DNA of 64,000 nt from Brevibacterium sp. W7.2 (GCF_018137945.1 NZ_CP073089.1:3658001-3722000), one strand, 5' to 3'; counted from the first letter of the stretch, positions 9,012 to 17,859 are shown. Notes: generated by a model from the letters alone, not told the origin. Numbers and translations: made by a program.

Positions 9012-9151
9012 GAGACTCCTTCGGGGTGGCTCCCGGTCAGCGGGACGGCCGGCCGGAATGCCTGGTACTGCACGCCTCGTCGCGTGCTGGTGTCAGGATT
9101 ACCATAGCCCTGCGCACACGGGGAAGACGCAGCGGTCGGTATGTGAGAGCT

Positions 9152-9181
9152 AACGGGAAACTCATCGTCGCAGTTCCCGTT
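9152..9181. promoter_or_regulatory. Inverted repeat AACGGGAA-N14-TTCCCGTT, possible operator
   Basis: Perfect 8-bp arms at 9152-9159 and 9174-9181 lie 141 bases upstream of the lyase-like gene, in the 218-bp gap between it and the RibD-like gene. A further TTCGGGAAAA follows at about 9183. A -10-like TATGGT (minus strand, near 9107) lies between this site and the gene. The rest of the gap holds nothing else I recognise. Confidence 0.4.
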
Positions 9182-9229
9182 CTTCGGGAAAAGGCTGCGA
9201 CGCTCGGCGTCTGGGCCGGTCGGCCTCGC

Positions 9230-9766
9230 TCAGCGTCTCGGGCGGTAGTCGAGGACGACAGCGCCGGATCCGAGCTCGGACCGTCCGATGAGGTCGAGGT
9301 CGAGTCGCGGCTCGAGGCCCGCGAAGAGGTAGGGTCCGTGGCCGGCGACGCGGGGGTGGATGACGAACTGGTACTCATCGATGAGTCCCAGCTGCGCCAG
9401 CGCTGCCGGCAGAGTCACGCCGCCGACGGCGATGCCGTCGGTCGAGTCGGCCTTGAGGCGTTCGATCTCCGTCCTCAGGTCACCGGTGATGAGCCGCGAG
9501 TTCCAGCCGACCTCGGTGCGGGTGCGGGAGACGACGAACTTCTGCGCGGCGTTGATCGCCTGGACGAAGGGGTCGTCGGCGATCTCGGGTGCGGGGTTCT
9601 GCCAGGCCGCTTCCATCATCTCGTAGGTGGTCCGGCCGAAGAGGAGACCGTCGGCGCGGAGGAGGTTCTCGGCGTGATGGCGGTGGAGCTCCTCGTCGAC
9701 GACACCCTCGCGGTGGTCGACGCAGCCGTCGATGGTGACGTTGATGGCGTAGCGCAGCGCGGCCAT
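9230..9766 (-). CDS. Dihydrofolate reductase family (RibD C-terminal domain) protein
   Basis: 178-residue NADPH-type reductase of the RibD C-terminal family. It opens AINVTIDGCVDHREG, has the LLFGRTTYEMMEAAW motif near residue 45 and IAVGGVTLPAALAQLGLIDEY near residue 115, the usual landmarks. These small proteins are common in actinobacteria and mostly of unknown substrate. Its start is 4 bases after the stop of CoA-transferase 2, so it is probably cotranscribed, though a link to the CoA chemistry is not evident. Confidence 0.8.
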   Translation of the reverse strand: MAALRYAINVTIDGCVDHREGVVDEELHRHHAENLLRADGLLFGRTTYEMMEAAWQNPAPEIADDPFVQAINAAQKFVVSRTRTEVGWNSRLITGDLRTEIERLKADSTDGIAVGGVTLPAALAQLGLIDEYQFVIHPRVAGHGPYLFAGLEPRLDLDLIGRSELGSGAVVLDYRPRR

Positions 9767-9770
9767 GGGC

Positions 9771-11051
9771 TCAGTCCGCGTCCGTCTGTTCGGTGGTGCC
9801 GCCGCCGTCGTCGTCCGGGCGGTTCAGTCCGAGCCAGGCGAGGACTTCATCGGTGTGTTCGCCGAGGTCGGGGCCGAGGTGATCGATCGGCAGCGAGGCG
9901 GTGCCGATGACCGGGGTGATCCCGGGGAAGGCGACGTCGGTCAGCGTCTCCTCGCCGGTGGAGACGTCGAGGTGCTGGATCATTCCGCGGGCGCGCAGCT
10001 GGTCGTCGGCGACGAGGTCCTCGGCCGTGTAGATCGGCCCCGCGGGCACCCCGGCGGCGTCGAGGACGGCGACGACGTCGTCGACCTCGCGGGTCGCGCA
10101 CCAGGCGCCGATCGCCTCGTCGAGTTCGTCGCGTCTGGCCCACCGTCCGGCGTTGGTCTGCAGGTCGGGGTCAGCACCGAGGTCGGGGCGGTCGATCGCG
10201 GCCATGAGGCGGGTGAAGATGCCGTCGCCGTTGCCGGCGATGACGACGGACTTCCCACCGGCGCAGAGGTAGCCGTTCGACGGTGCGATGCCCTCCATGC
10301 GACCGCCGGTGCGGGTCCTCACCTCGCCGAAGGCGGAGTAGTCGGGCACGAGGGACTCCATGACGGAGAACATCGCCTCGTTGAGCGCGACGTCGACCGT
10401 GCGGTCGGCGAGCGGGCCCTCTCCTTCGAAGCCGGTCTCGGATCCGACGACCGCCTCGGCGGCTCCGTGGATCCTCTGCTGCTGACGGTCGAAGAGCATC
10501 ATCACGGCGCCGAAGGCCGCCTGCATGCCCGCGATCGAATCGCCGATCGAGACGCCCACGCGCACGGGCGGGCGATCGGGGTCGCCGACGAGTTCGCGGA
10601 AGCCGGAGTATCCCTCGGCGACGGCGGCGAAGCCGGGTCGGGCCGACAGCGGGCCGGTCTGACCGAATGCGGAGATGCGCACGAGGATGAGTTCGGGGTT
10701 GACCTCTTCGAGGACGTCGGGGCCGATCCCCCACTTCTCCAGGGTGCCGGGTCGGAAGTTCTCGAGGACGATGTCGCTGCGGCGGACGAGTTCGAGCACG
10801 GCCTCCCGCCCTGCCTCGGTGCGGAGATCGAGGGTGACGGACTTCTTGTTGCGGTTGATCGTGCGGTAGAGCATCGACGTCGTGCCGGCCGCCAGCCGCC
10901 AGTTGCGCAGTTCGTCACCGGTGCCGGGACGTTCGACCTTGATGACCTCGGCGCCGAAGTCGGCGAGCATGCGCCCGGCGGTCGGCGCGGCGATGTAGTT
11001 GCCGAGTTCGAGGACTCGCACACCGTCGAGCGGGAGGCGTCTGGTAGTCAT
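9771..11051 (-). CDS. CaiB/BaiF family (class III) CoA-transferase 2
   Basis: 426-residue class III CoA-transferase, distinct from the one at 6836-8077. It opens PLDGVRVLELGNYIAAPTAG and has DFGAEVIKVERPG, NRNKKSVTLDL and LENFRPGTLEKWG, with the predicted catalytic Asp-171 in VSIGDSIAG. The ATG at 11051 is preceded by GGAGCC; the longer frame to 11120 begins in non-conserved sequence. It is the first gene of the long minus-strand run that ends with the IclR regulator. Having two paralogues suggests two acids or two steps of the same route. Confidence 0.85.
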   Translation of the reverse strand: MTTRRLPLDGVRVLELGNYIAAPTAGRMLADFGAEVIKVERPGTGDELRNWRLAAGTTSMLYRTINRNKKSVTLDLRTEAGREAVLELVRRSDIVLENFRPGTLEKWGIGPDVLEEVNPELILVRISAFGQTGPLSARPGFAAVAEGYSGFRELVGDPDRPPVRVGVSIGDSIAGMQAAFGAVMMLFDRQQQRIHGAAEAVVGSETGFEGEGPLADRTVDVALNEAMFSVMESLVPDYSAFGEVRTRTGGRMEGIAPSNGYLCAGGKSVVIAGNGDGIFTRLMAAIDRPDLGADPDLQTNAGRWARRDELDEAIGAWCATREVDDVVAVLDAAGVPAGPIYTAEDLVADDQLRARGMIQHLDVSTGEETLTDVAFPGITPVIGTASLPIDHLGPDLGEHTDEVLAWLGLNRPDDDGGGTTEQTDAD

Positions 11052-11278
11052 GGGTGGCTCCTGTTCTCGGGCGGCCGCGACAGGCGCCGCCGGGCGAACG
11101 ATGGTCGCTTGACCTCCCATGGTGCCAGGTCATGGTCGCGGGCGCGGAGTCCTGCGTGTCCGCAAACTCAGAGTTCGATGAGTATTGCACAAACCTCCTT
11201 GCCGAATTGGAGGAGACGGCCAAGACTGACGAACATGTCGCACAGTGCGACGGTTCGACACCAGAGAAGGAGTGGGAC

Positions 11279-11560
11279 ATGACATCGGAGAACTTCGGCA
11301 ACGGCGGCTTCAACTCCGAGCAGGGACAGGATCCGCAGGAGTCACAGCAGGGCCATCCGGGTCCGGGCAGCCAGTCCGAGTTCGGCGAGCAGGACACCGG
11401 CGGGCAGCCGCAGGGCGACCGCGGCGGCGTCGGCGGCCTCGACGGACAGCAGGCGGGCCGACCCGAGGGCGACGGCCTCGGCGACGGGCAGGACCGTCGA
11501 CGCCTCGAGGAGAGCGAGGACGAGGGATTCGGCGGGACGCAGCAGCCCGAGACCGACTGA
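11279..11560 (+). CDS. Small hydrophilic Gly/Gln/Glu-rich protein
   Basis: 93-residue, strongly acidic and probably disordered protein beginning MTSENFGNGGFN, with many Gly, Gln, Glu and Asp and no hydrophobic segment. I do not recognise a family. The ATG at 11279 is preceded by GAAGGAG at a good distance; the frame further upstream (to 11054) has poor coding character. It is followed by a very strong hairpin, so it is probably a single-gene transcript. Confidence 0.55.
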   Translation: MTSENFGNGGFNSEQGQDPQESQQGHPGPGSQSEFGEQDTGGQPQGDRGGVGGLDGQQAGRPEGDGLGDGQDRRRLEESEDEGFGGTQQPETD

Positions 11561-11572
11561 CGTCGCGCTTAC

Positions 11573-11615
11573 GTGATCCGGGGCTGTGCCGACGATCGGC
11601 ACGGCCCCGGATCAC
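11573..11615 (+). terminator. Strong hairpin terminator, 20-bp stem
   Basis: A 20-bp stem with a single G-U pair and a 3-base loop (CGA) starts 12 bases after the stop at 11560. It begins GTGATCCGGGGC and ends GCCCCGGATCAC. No T-run follows, as is common in high-GC actinobacteria. Confidence 0.75.
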
Positions 11616-11655
11616 TGAGTGTGGAGATAGCCCGGTGATCTCGGAGGGCACCTTG

Positions 11656-11784
11656 ATGCATGGCTTCGTGCTGATCGACGGCCTGGCATGGCTCATTCTT
11701 GGCGCCATCGTATTCTTCATCTATCGCAAGAAGGGTGCCGGGATCTCAGCACCCTTCCCAACATCGCTTTCACAAGGAGGCTGA
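11656..11784 (+). CDS. Small single-span membrane ORF (42 aa), possible permease remnant
   Basis: 42-residue ORF that starts MHGFVLIDGLAWLILGAIVF and then FIYRKKG, one membrane helix with a basic cytoplasmic flank. A weak GGAGGG lies upstream. The end of the ORF contains the AGGAGG ribosome site of the acetamidase gene and its stop overlaps the next GTG. The sequence resembles the last helix of an APC-type permease, and acetamidase genes often sit beside permeases, so it could be either a real small protein or the decayed C-terminus of a lost carrier. Confidence 0.4.
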   Translation: MHGFVLIDGLAWLILGAIVFFIYRKKGAGISAPFPTSLSQGG

Positions 11785-11790
11785 GTGACC

Positions 11791-12750
11791 ATGCCCGACT
11801 CACCAACCCATCTCCTGGACAGATCCTTCGGAAAACCGGCATTCGACGCCCAGGCCGAGCCTGCTCTGACCATCCGTCCGGGCACCTCGGAGACGATCGG
11901 ATTCGAAACCGACGACGCGGCCTATGCGCAGATCCATGAGCGCGGCAGCCTGGAGGCGGTCACGGCACCGATCAACCCGGTGACCGGGCCGGTCTTCGTC
12001 GAGGATGCCGAACCCGGCGATACGCTCGCCGTGACCATCCACCGGATCGACCTCGGTGACTACGGGTGGTCGGTCTACCTGCCGGGGACGGGCGCCCTTG
12101 CGAACAGGATGGGAGGCGAGACCAGAGCGTACCGGATACCGATCAACGGCGCCGAGGTGGTGCTCACGGATTCGCTCACGGCGCCCGTCGAGCCGATGAT
12201 CGGGTGCATTGGAACCGCACCGGCGGTCGGGACAGGCTCGACGATCATGCCCAGCTACGGATTCGGCGGGAACATGGACCTCACGGATGCCAAGCCGGGC
12301 TCGACGGTCTACCTGCCGGTCGAAGTTCCCGGCGCCCTGCTGAGCATCGGCGACATTCATGCGCTCATGGCCCGGGGAGAATCCTCATTCGTGGCGATCG
12401 AGGCGCAGGGCACGGCCATCGTCTCCATCGATCTCCTGCGCGCCAGAGACCACCAAGGGTCGACGATGACGAATCTGCGCGCGCCACGGATCGAGACCAC
12501 CGATGAGTGGATCTTCGTGGGACTCGGCGACCCGGTGCAGGAATCGATCGCCCGCGGCTACGAGGACATGTTCGACTTCCTCGTCGGAGACCATGGCTGG
12601 TCGTCAGCCGATGCCTACGTGGTCATGAGCGCGTTGGCCGATTCCGAACTCGGCGGTCCGACCGGATCCACCGCGCCCGACCCTCTGCACCCGATGACTC
12701 CGAAAGGAGCCGTCACCGTGCATCGACTCCCCAGATCGGTGCTCGGCTGA
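11791..12750 (+). CDS. Acetamidase/formamidase family protein
   Basis: 319-residue enzyme of the acetamidase/formamidase family, which hydrolyses short-chain amides to ammonia and the acid. It contains the family motifs PINPVTGPVFVEDAEPGDTL, GCIGTAPA, YGFGGNMD and GDIHALMARGE in the usual order, and is slightly shorter than formamidases of 400 residues, as are many bacterial members. AGGAGG at 11775-11780 serves either GTG at 11785 or ATG at 11791; I chose the ATG. It is in the same direction as the 42-aa membrane ORF. Substrate unknown. Confidence 0.85.
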   Translation: MPDSPTHLLDRSFGKPAFDAQAEPALTIRPGTSETIGFETDDAAYAQIHERGSLEAVTAPINPVTGPVFVEDAEPGDTLAVTIHRIDLGDYGWSVYLPGTGALANRMGGETRAYRIPINGAEVVLTDSLTAPVEPMIGCIGTAPAVGTGSTIMPSYGFGGNMDLTDAKPGSTVYLPVEVPGALLSIGDIHALMARGESSFVAIEAQGTAIVSIDLLRARDHQGSTMTNLRAPRIETTDEWIFVGLGDPVQESIARGYEDMFDFLVGDHGWSSADAYVVMSALADSELGGPTGSTAPDPLHPMTPKGAVTVHRLPRSVLG

Positions 12751-12849
12751 TTCCCTTGTCCCCTCACGCCGAACCGGAGCACCAATTCGCAGGTCACCCG
12801 GACGCGAGCCGGTCCCCCCGAAGTCTCGCATCTGCCCGCCCCGATCGCG

Positions 12850-12855
12850 TAGCGT
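12850..12855 (+). promoter_or_regulatory. -10 box (TAGCGT) of a leaderless transcript
   Basis: TAGCGT is followed after 6 bases by the ATG at 12862, and there is no Shine-Dalgarno, so transcription should start at or next to the start codon. Confidence 0.5.
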
Positions 12856-12861
12856 GTGGGC

Positions 12862-14643
12862 ATGGCCCGACCTCCTGGACCCCACGGCCCCGCGGACTTC
12901 GACCTCATCCGCATCGTTGCCGAGGCAACCGCCGATCCGACCGATCCGGTCCCGCTCCTGCAACTGGCGAGCACGTTGGTCGCAGCGATCGTCGGCAGCG
13001 ATGGTGAGGACACCGGGACCGACCTCGACTTCCGAGAGGCCAACCGGATCAACAGGGCAATTCCCGATGTCGGCGACCTGAGCAGGCTCCAGGACATCGC
13101 CTTGTCGATGCTCGACCCTGCCGGTCAGGAAACCGAGTCGCTGGTGCGCATATGGGCGGAGATGATCGACGACGAACTGTTCCGCCGACGCATCAGACGG
13201 CAGCTGCCACCGGCCGATCGCCGGGAGCCCGAATGGGTCCGACGCATCGACGAGGTCACCCCGCGCAGGGCTGCGGCGATCGTCTCGCCCGTGCTCATCG
13301 AAGAGACGATCGTCGTCGAGATCAGCACGGCGGCCCGGTCGTGCACGCTCGCCATCGGCATCGAACGCAGCGGGGCCCCGTTCATCGAGGACGCCTACCT
13401 CACGCCCGAGTCCTTTGACACCGTGATGTCGGGAATCGCCGTCAACCCAGAGATCGACGTCGACCGGGTCGAGCTCAGCCCTGCCGATGCGCGGGCTCGA
13501 ATCATCGAGGCCCTCGACATGAGCGACACCATCATTCCAGCACCGGCAACCGAAACCTGGCCTGGCACCCGCGCGATGTTGACCTGGATGCTCAGACTCA
13601 TGCCCACCGGCGGAATCGGGTACGACCTCAAAGAGTGGACGCCCGAGGAGATCAAGGAGATCGCCGACGACTTCGCCGCCTCGCCGTGGGCCGCAGACCT
13701 CACTGGGGACGAGCTCAGGCACGCCGACTTGCTCCTAGAATTCCAGGCGAACTACGGCAACAACGATCCTCTGCGCTGGTCGGGCAGCTTCACCGACCGC
13801 ATCCTCCATGATCTCTATCCCCGCAAGGTCGTCGCCGATGACGCATATATGCTGTCGATGCCGACGACCTTGACAGCGCTCGTCCAGTACGCCAACGAAC
13901 GCTCCGGCGTCGATCCCGGCTTCACGCAGAATGCCTTGAACGCTATCGAGGCAGGACGTGCCGACTACGTCAGCCTCGTCACCGGACGGGCGGAGCCTGA
14001 CACGATCGGCTTCCCCTTCGCCGAGCTGCCGGACGGTGTCGATCTGCCGCCGGAACTCATCGACGCACTGCAGGCGCGCTTCGTCGCCGACGAGCAGTTC
14101 GCGACACGGCAACTCGCCCTTCTCGAAGAGACCGTCGGGGGCAGAGCCAACCTCGATTCGCTCACCATCGACCCGCTGCCGACCGAGGATTTCGATGCCA
14201 CGGGCATCCCGGACGATGTCGTCGATCGGCTCCGCCCTCTTCTGCCTCAGGTGACGACAACGGCACAGGAGTTCTTCGGCGACCCGGAGTTCGCCACCGT
14301 CGCCTTCCGCATCCTCGCCGAGGTGGCCCGCCGTGAACCGACCGTCTTCCGGCGCCGGTTCTCCGATCCGGCGCTGCTCGCGGCACTGTTCTGGATCGCA
14401 GGGGAAATCAATGAGACATTTTTCGCATCGACCGCGGGTCGCACCCCGTTGCGCATCAAGGACCTGCAGAGCCACCTCGGTGCGAAGTCGGCGCCGAGCC
14501 AGCGGGCTGACACCCTTCTTGCGGCACTCGGACACCCAAGAGGCCCCGGTTCCCGAGTGCACATCCCCGATCCCCGCCTGCTGACATCGACATTCCGCGC
14601 CGAGCTCCTCGAACGCCGCGCCTGGTACCAATCCGAATACTGA
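12862..14643 (+). CDS. Uncharacterised large cytoplasmic protein
   Basis: 593-residue protein that I cannot assign. It has no signal peptide or membrane segment. The first half is acidic and helical; the middle contains MLTWMLRLMPTGGIGYDLKEW and ALVQYANERSGVDPGFTQNA, a helical repeat-like region; the C-terminal 100 residues (FWIAGEINETFF through TPLRIKDLQSHLGA) look like a small helical domain of helix-turn-helix character. It is transcribed alone from a leaderless promoter between acetamidase and the convergent stress-protein gene. Codon usage resembles its neighbours. Confidence 0.7.
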   Translation: MARPPGPHGPADFDLIRIVAEATADPTDPVPLLQLASTLVAAIVGSDGEDTGTDLDFREANRINRAIPDVGDLSRLQDIALSMLDPAGQETESLVRIWAEMIDDELFRRRIRRQLPPADRREPEWVRRIDEVTPRRAAAIVSPVLIEETIVVEISTAARSCTLAIGIERSGAPFIEDAYLTPESFDTVMSGIAVNPEIDVDRVELSPADARARIIEALDMSDTIIPAPATETWPGTRAMLTWMLRLMPTGGIGYDLKEWTPEEIKEIADDFAASPWAADLTGDELRHADLLLEFQANYGNNDPLRWSGSFTDRILHDLYPRKVVADDAYMLSMPTTLTALVQYANERSGVDPGFTQNALNAIEAGRADYVSLVTGRAEPDTIGFPFAELPDGVDLPPELIDALQARFVADEQFATRQLALLEETVGGRANLDSLTIDPLPTEDFDATGIPDDVVDRLRPLLPQVTTTAQEFFGDPEFATVAFRILAEVARREPTVFRRRFSDPALLAALFWIAGEINETFFASTAGRTPLRIKDLQSHLGAKSAPSQRADTLLAALGHPRGPGSRVHIPDPRLLTSTFRAELLERRAWYQSEY

Positions 14644-14657
14644 CGCCGCGGACCGGA

Positions 14658-15599
14658 CTACCCCTCCCCGCCGAGGTCCGTGCGGTCGCGCGCCTGGGAC
14701 ATGTAGCCGGCCTTGGCACGGCGGGGAACGACGACGACGGGGACCGGGGAGTTCTGCAGGATCCGCATCGCGTGGCTGCCGAGTGACACCCGCTTGAGGG
14801 TGCCGAGCCCCGAGGACCCGAGCATCATCACCTCGGGATGCTCCCAGCCGATGCTCTCGAGCGCGGCCGCCCAGTTCGGGCCGGTGCCGATCGCGACCTC
14901 CGTCTCCCCCGGGTTGATGTGGAGCTGGTCGATCGAGCAGAGGATCTCATCGGTGTCGCGGCGGACGACCTTCGTCCACTCGTCGACGATCCCCGCCTCG
15001 GCGTTGAGCCCGATGCTCGCCGCCGACAGCACGCGCGAACGCGGAGCGAACGACGCGATGCGGAAGGGCACCCCGGTTTCCTGGGACACGAACGCGGCAC
15101 CGAGGATGAGCTCCGCCGAGGTGGTCGACCCACTGTAGGCCGCCGTGATCCGCTTGAGCTTGGCCCCCGCCTCGGCGCGGAATCCCATGGGGGCGAGGAC
15201 GACGGGCAGCTCCGCACTGTGGAGGAGGCCGTTGGTCACCGAGCCGAGCGTGATCCGCCCGTCCCTGCCGTCGGCGGCCGAGCCGACGACGAGCCGGTAC
15301 GCTCCCACGCGACGGCAGACCTCGAGCAGACCGCGCCGGGAGGAGCGGGCGGCGTGGACGACATAGTCGGTACTGATGTCGTCGGGAACGAGCGGGCGCA
15401 CCTCCTCAAGAGACGCCTCGGCGACGGTGCGGATGTAGGACTGGAACTCCTGATCGATCTTGTCCCGGTTCGGCGGCCATGCCGTCGAACTCACCGACAC
15501 CAGCGTCAGCGACCTGCTGTACGAACGGGCGAGGACGACTCCGAGTTCGACCGCCGAGGTATTGTCCTGACCTGGGGCGACACCGACGACGATGCTCAT
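14658..15599 (-). CDS. Universal stress protein, two tandem USP domains
   Basis: 313-residue protein with two UspA domains. The first opens MSIVVGVAPGQDNTSAVELG and closes with the ATP-binding type loop VVGSAADGRDGRITLGSVTN; the second closes with MLGSSGLGTLKRVSLGSHAM followed by PVPVVVVP. It ends near 14658, 14 bases from the convergent large hypothetical gene. Its ATG overlaps the APC permease stop (ATGA), so the two proteins are coproduced; USP-permease pairs often act on membrane transport regulation, here an inference. Confidence 0.85.
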   Translation of the reverse strand: MSIVVGVAPGQDNTSAVELGVVLARSYSRSLTLVSVSSTAWPPNRDKIDQEFQSYIRTVAEASLEEVRPLVPDDISTDYVVHAARSSRRGLLEVCRRVGAYRLVVGSAADGRDGRITLGSVTNGLLHSAELPVVLAPMGFRAEAGAKLKRITAAYSGSTTSAELILGAAFVSQETGVPFRIASFAPRSRVLSAASIGLNAEAGIVDEWTKVVRRDTDEILCSIDQLHINPGETEVAIGTGPNWAAALESIGWEHPEVMMLGSSGLGTLKRVSLGSHAMRILQNSPVPVVVVPRRAKAGYMSQARDRTDLGGEG

Positions 15600-17032
15600 C
15601 GCTGACCTCCTGCGGCATCGCGGTCGGCCGCGGCCATCTGCTTGCCGAGGACCGAGCTCTTGCGGCCGAAGACGAGGTAGAGGCCGATGATGACGGCGGT
15701 CCACACGACGAACACGACGATCGTGATCGGGCGCAGGCTGCTGATGATCCACAGGCAGCCGAGGATCGAGAGGATCGGCAGGACCGGGTAGAAGGGCACC
15801 TTGAAGCCGCGTTCGAGGTTCGGTTCGCGCACGCGGAGGATGATGACGGCGAGCGCGACGACGACGAAGGCGACGAGGGTGCCGATGCTCGTCATCTCGG
15901 CGAGGAAGTTGATCGGGATGAAGCCGGCGAGGATGGCGATGACGACGGAGACGACGATCGTGCCCTTGACCGGGGTGAGCGTGCGGGGGTTGACGTCCTG
16001 GAAGAGCTTGGGCATCATCCCGTCGCGCGACATCGTGAAGAGGATGCGGCTCTGACCGTAGATCGAGACGAGGGTGACGCTGAAGATCGAGATGACAGCA
16101 CCCGCGGCGACGACGGTGCCCGGCCACGTCGAGCCGACGATGTTCTCGAGGATCGCCGAGAGCCCCGCGTCCTGCCCCTCGAACTCCTCCCACGGCTGTG
16201 CGCCGAGGGCGGCGACGGCGACGAGGACGTAGACGGTGGTGATGATGAGCAGCGCGGAGATCAGCGCCTTGGGCATCGTCTTCTTCGGGTTCTTCGTCTC
16301 ATCGCCGGCCGTGGCGACGGCGTCCATGCCGACGTAGCTGAAGAAGATGATGCCGGCACCGGAGACGACTCCGGAGAGGCCGAAGGGGGCGAAGTTCGCG
16401 AAGTTGTCGGAGTTCCAGCCGGTGAGGCCGACGACGATGAAGAAGACGAGAACGGCGACCTTGATGCACACCATGATCGTGTTGACGACGACCGATTCGC
16501 CGGTGCCGCGGACGAGGAGGAAGCAGCACATCGCAAGCAGGAGGATCGCGGGAAGGTTGACGATGCCGCCTTCCTCGGGGGCGTAGGCGAGCGCATCGGG
16601 GATCTGGAAGCCGAAGAGGTTGAAGAGCAGCTGATTGACGTACTGCGACCAGCCGACGGCGACGGCGGCACCGGCGACGCCGTATTCGAGGAGGAGACAC
16701 GCAGCCACGCCCATCGCGGGGAGCTCACCGAGGGTGGCGTAGGCGTAGGAGTACGACGATCCGGAGACGGGCACGCTGCCGGCGAGTTCGGCGTAGCAGA
16801 TCACCGCGAGACCGGCGACGACGCCGGCGATGACGAACGACCAGATGACGGCGGGACCGGCGACGGGCACCGATTCGGAGAGGATGAAGAAGATGCCCGT
16901 GCCGATCGTCGATCCGACGCCGATCATCGTCAGGGAGAAGAGTCCGATCGTGCGCTTGAGGTCGCTGCCGGCCTCCTCACTGTCGCGCGGCACCGGTTTC
17001 ACTCGGAAGAGCTGTTGTCGCAGAGAGCTCAT
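15596..17032 (-). CDS. APC-family amino acid permease (CAT-like)
   Basis: 478-residue membrane protein with about 12-13 helices. It opens LKRTIGLFSLTMIGVGSTIG and has the conserved FFSYVGMDAVATAGDETKNP of cationic-amino-acid-transporter-like APC proteins. Normal length for the family. GGAAGG eight bases before the ATG at 17032 supports the start. The substrate is likely an amino acid or amine. The 272 bases between this start and the CGNR gene contain a possible -10 (TAAGGT, minus strand, near 17115) and no convincing gene. Confidence 0.87.
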   Translation of the reverse strand: MSSLRQQLFRVKPVPRDSEEAGSDLKRTIGLFSLTMIGVGSTIGTGIFFILSESVPVAGPAVIWSFVIAGVVAGLAVICYAELAGSVPVSGSSYSYAYATLGELPAMGVAACLLLEYGVAGAAVAVGWSQYVNQLLFNLFGFQIPDALAYAPEEGGIVNLPAILLLAMCCFLLVRGTGESVVVNTIMVCIKVAVLVFFIVVGLTGWNSDNFANFAPFGLSGVVSGAGIIFFSYVGMDAVATAGDETKNPKKTMPKALISALLIITTVYVLVAVAALGAQPWEEFEGQDAGLSAILENIVGSTWPGTVVAAGAVISIFSVTLVSIYGQSRILFTMSRDGMMPKLFQDVNPRTLTPVKGTIVVSVVIAILAGFIPINFLAEMTSIGTLVAFVVVALAVIILRVREPNLERGFKVPFYPVLPILSILGCLWIISSLRPITIVVFVVWTAVIIGLYLVFGRKSSVLGKQMAAADRDAAGGQR

Positions 17033-17304
17033 GACTGTCCTTCCCGACGTCGTCGTCGTTGTTGCAGGGCGCGACGCCGAACCGCCGATCGGTCACAGCA
17101 GGCCGCGCAAGTCACTTCTGTTCTGCAGACCTTAGCCGACCGCGGCCCGCTCGGCGGGCGCTGGAGGCGAATTGATGCGATGTCCCCGCGGGTCGGCTCA
17201 GTTGAGCGCCGGTTCACGATCCGTCAGCGGACGCCACCGCAGGTGCGGATCGTCGACCAGCGCGTCGTCCCGCAGCCGACTGCGCCGCCGCATGATGGCC
17301 GAGC

Positions 17305-17853
17305 TCAGCCCGATGTCTTCCGGTAGTGCCGCAGGGCTTTGTCGCGCCCCCCGCACGTGCGCATCGAACACCACCGTCGACTTCGGTTCCGCGAGGTGTC
17401 GACGAAGAGCCACTGGCAGTTCGGACACGATTTGACTCGGTCGAGCCGAGGACCGTTGAGCTCCTCGATGGCGGATTCAGCGAAAAGCGCGGTGAGAGAT
17501 TCTGCATCCCAGACATCAGGCCAGGCTCGAGCGATTCCGGTGGATGTCGGCGCATAGCCGTACCGCGATAGCCCCGCCGCGTGAGCCTCGGTCACCGCGT
17601 TGAGTTCAGCCACAGGGATATCGACGTCGCTCACGACCGCCGTGAAGACGGCATGGATCTTCTCGCGCAACGACCGCAGGCTGGCCAGCTCGTCTCGGGT
17701 CAATCGCTGCACCGGCCCCAGTCCGAGCGTCTGCGCCCATGCCTCGGCGGTATCCACGTCGCACAGCCAGTCCCGGTCTCCACCGTCCTGGCGGTTCGGC
17801 ACCGAGTTCACCAGCTCGAAGCAGTGGGCGTTTCCGACATGCTCGAAGTCCAT
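17305..17853 (-). CDS. CGNR zinc-finger (ABATE domain) transcriptional regulator
   Basis: 182-residue protein with an N-terminal ABATE domain (FELVNSVPNR, about 12-130) and a C-terminal zinc finger: CPNCQWLFVDTSRNRSRRWC then CGGRDKALRHYRK. The name-giving CGNR motif reads CGGR here. Such proteins are regarded as DNA-binding regulators. It faces the MFS gene at 17939 across 85 bases and probably controls it. A -10 box TAAAGT on the minus strand lies 6 bases before the ATG, indicating a leaderless message. Confidence 0.82.
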   Translation of the reverse strand: MDFEHVGNAHCFELVNSVPNRQDGGDRDWLCDVDTAEAWAQTLGLGPVQRLTRDELASLRSLREKIHAVFTAVVSDVDIPVAELNAVTEAHAAGLSRYGYAPTSTGIARAWPDVWDAESLTALFAESAIEELNGPRLDRVKSCPNCQWLFVDTSRNRSRRWCSMRTCGGRDKALRHYRKTSG

Positions 17854-17859
17854 GCGCCA

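Noticed and set aside
17198..17293. Possible 31-residue minus-strand ORF after the CGNR gene
   Set aside because: High GC third positions are compatible with coding, but there is no ribosome site and no recognisable family; evidence too thin to list.
15479..17326. 615-residue plus-strand frame opposite the APC permease
   Set aside because: Asp/Glu/Gly-rich antisense shadow; the minus strand encodes an intact permease with proper start.
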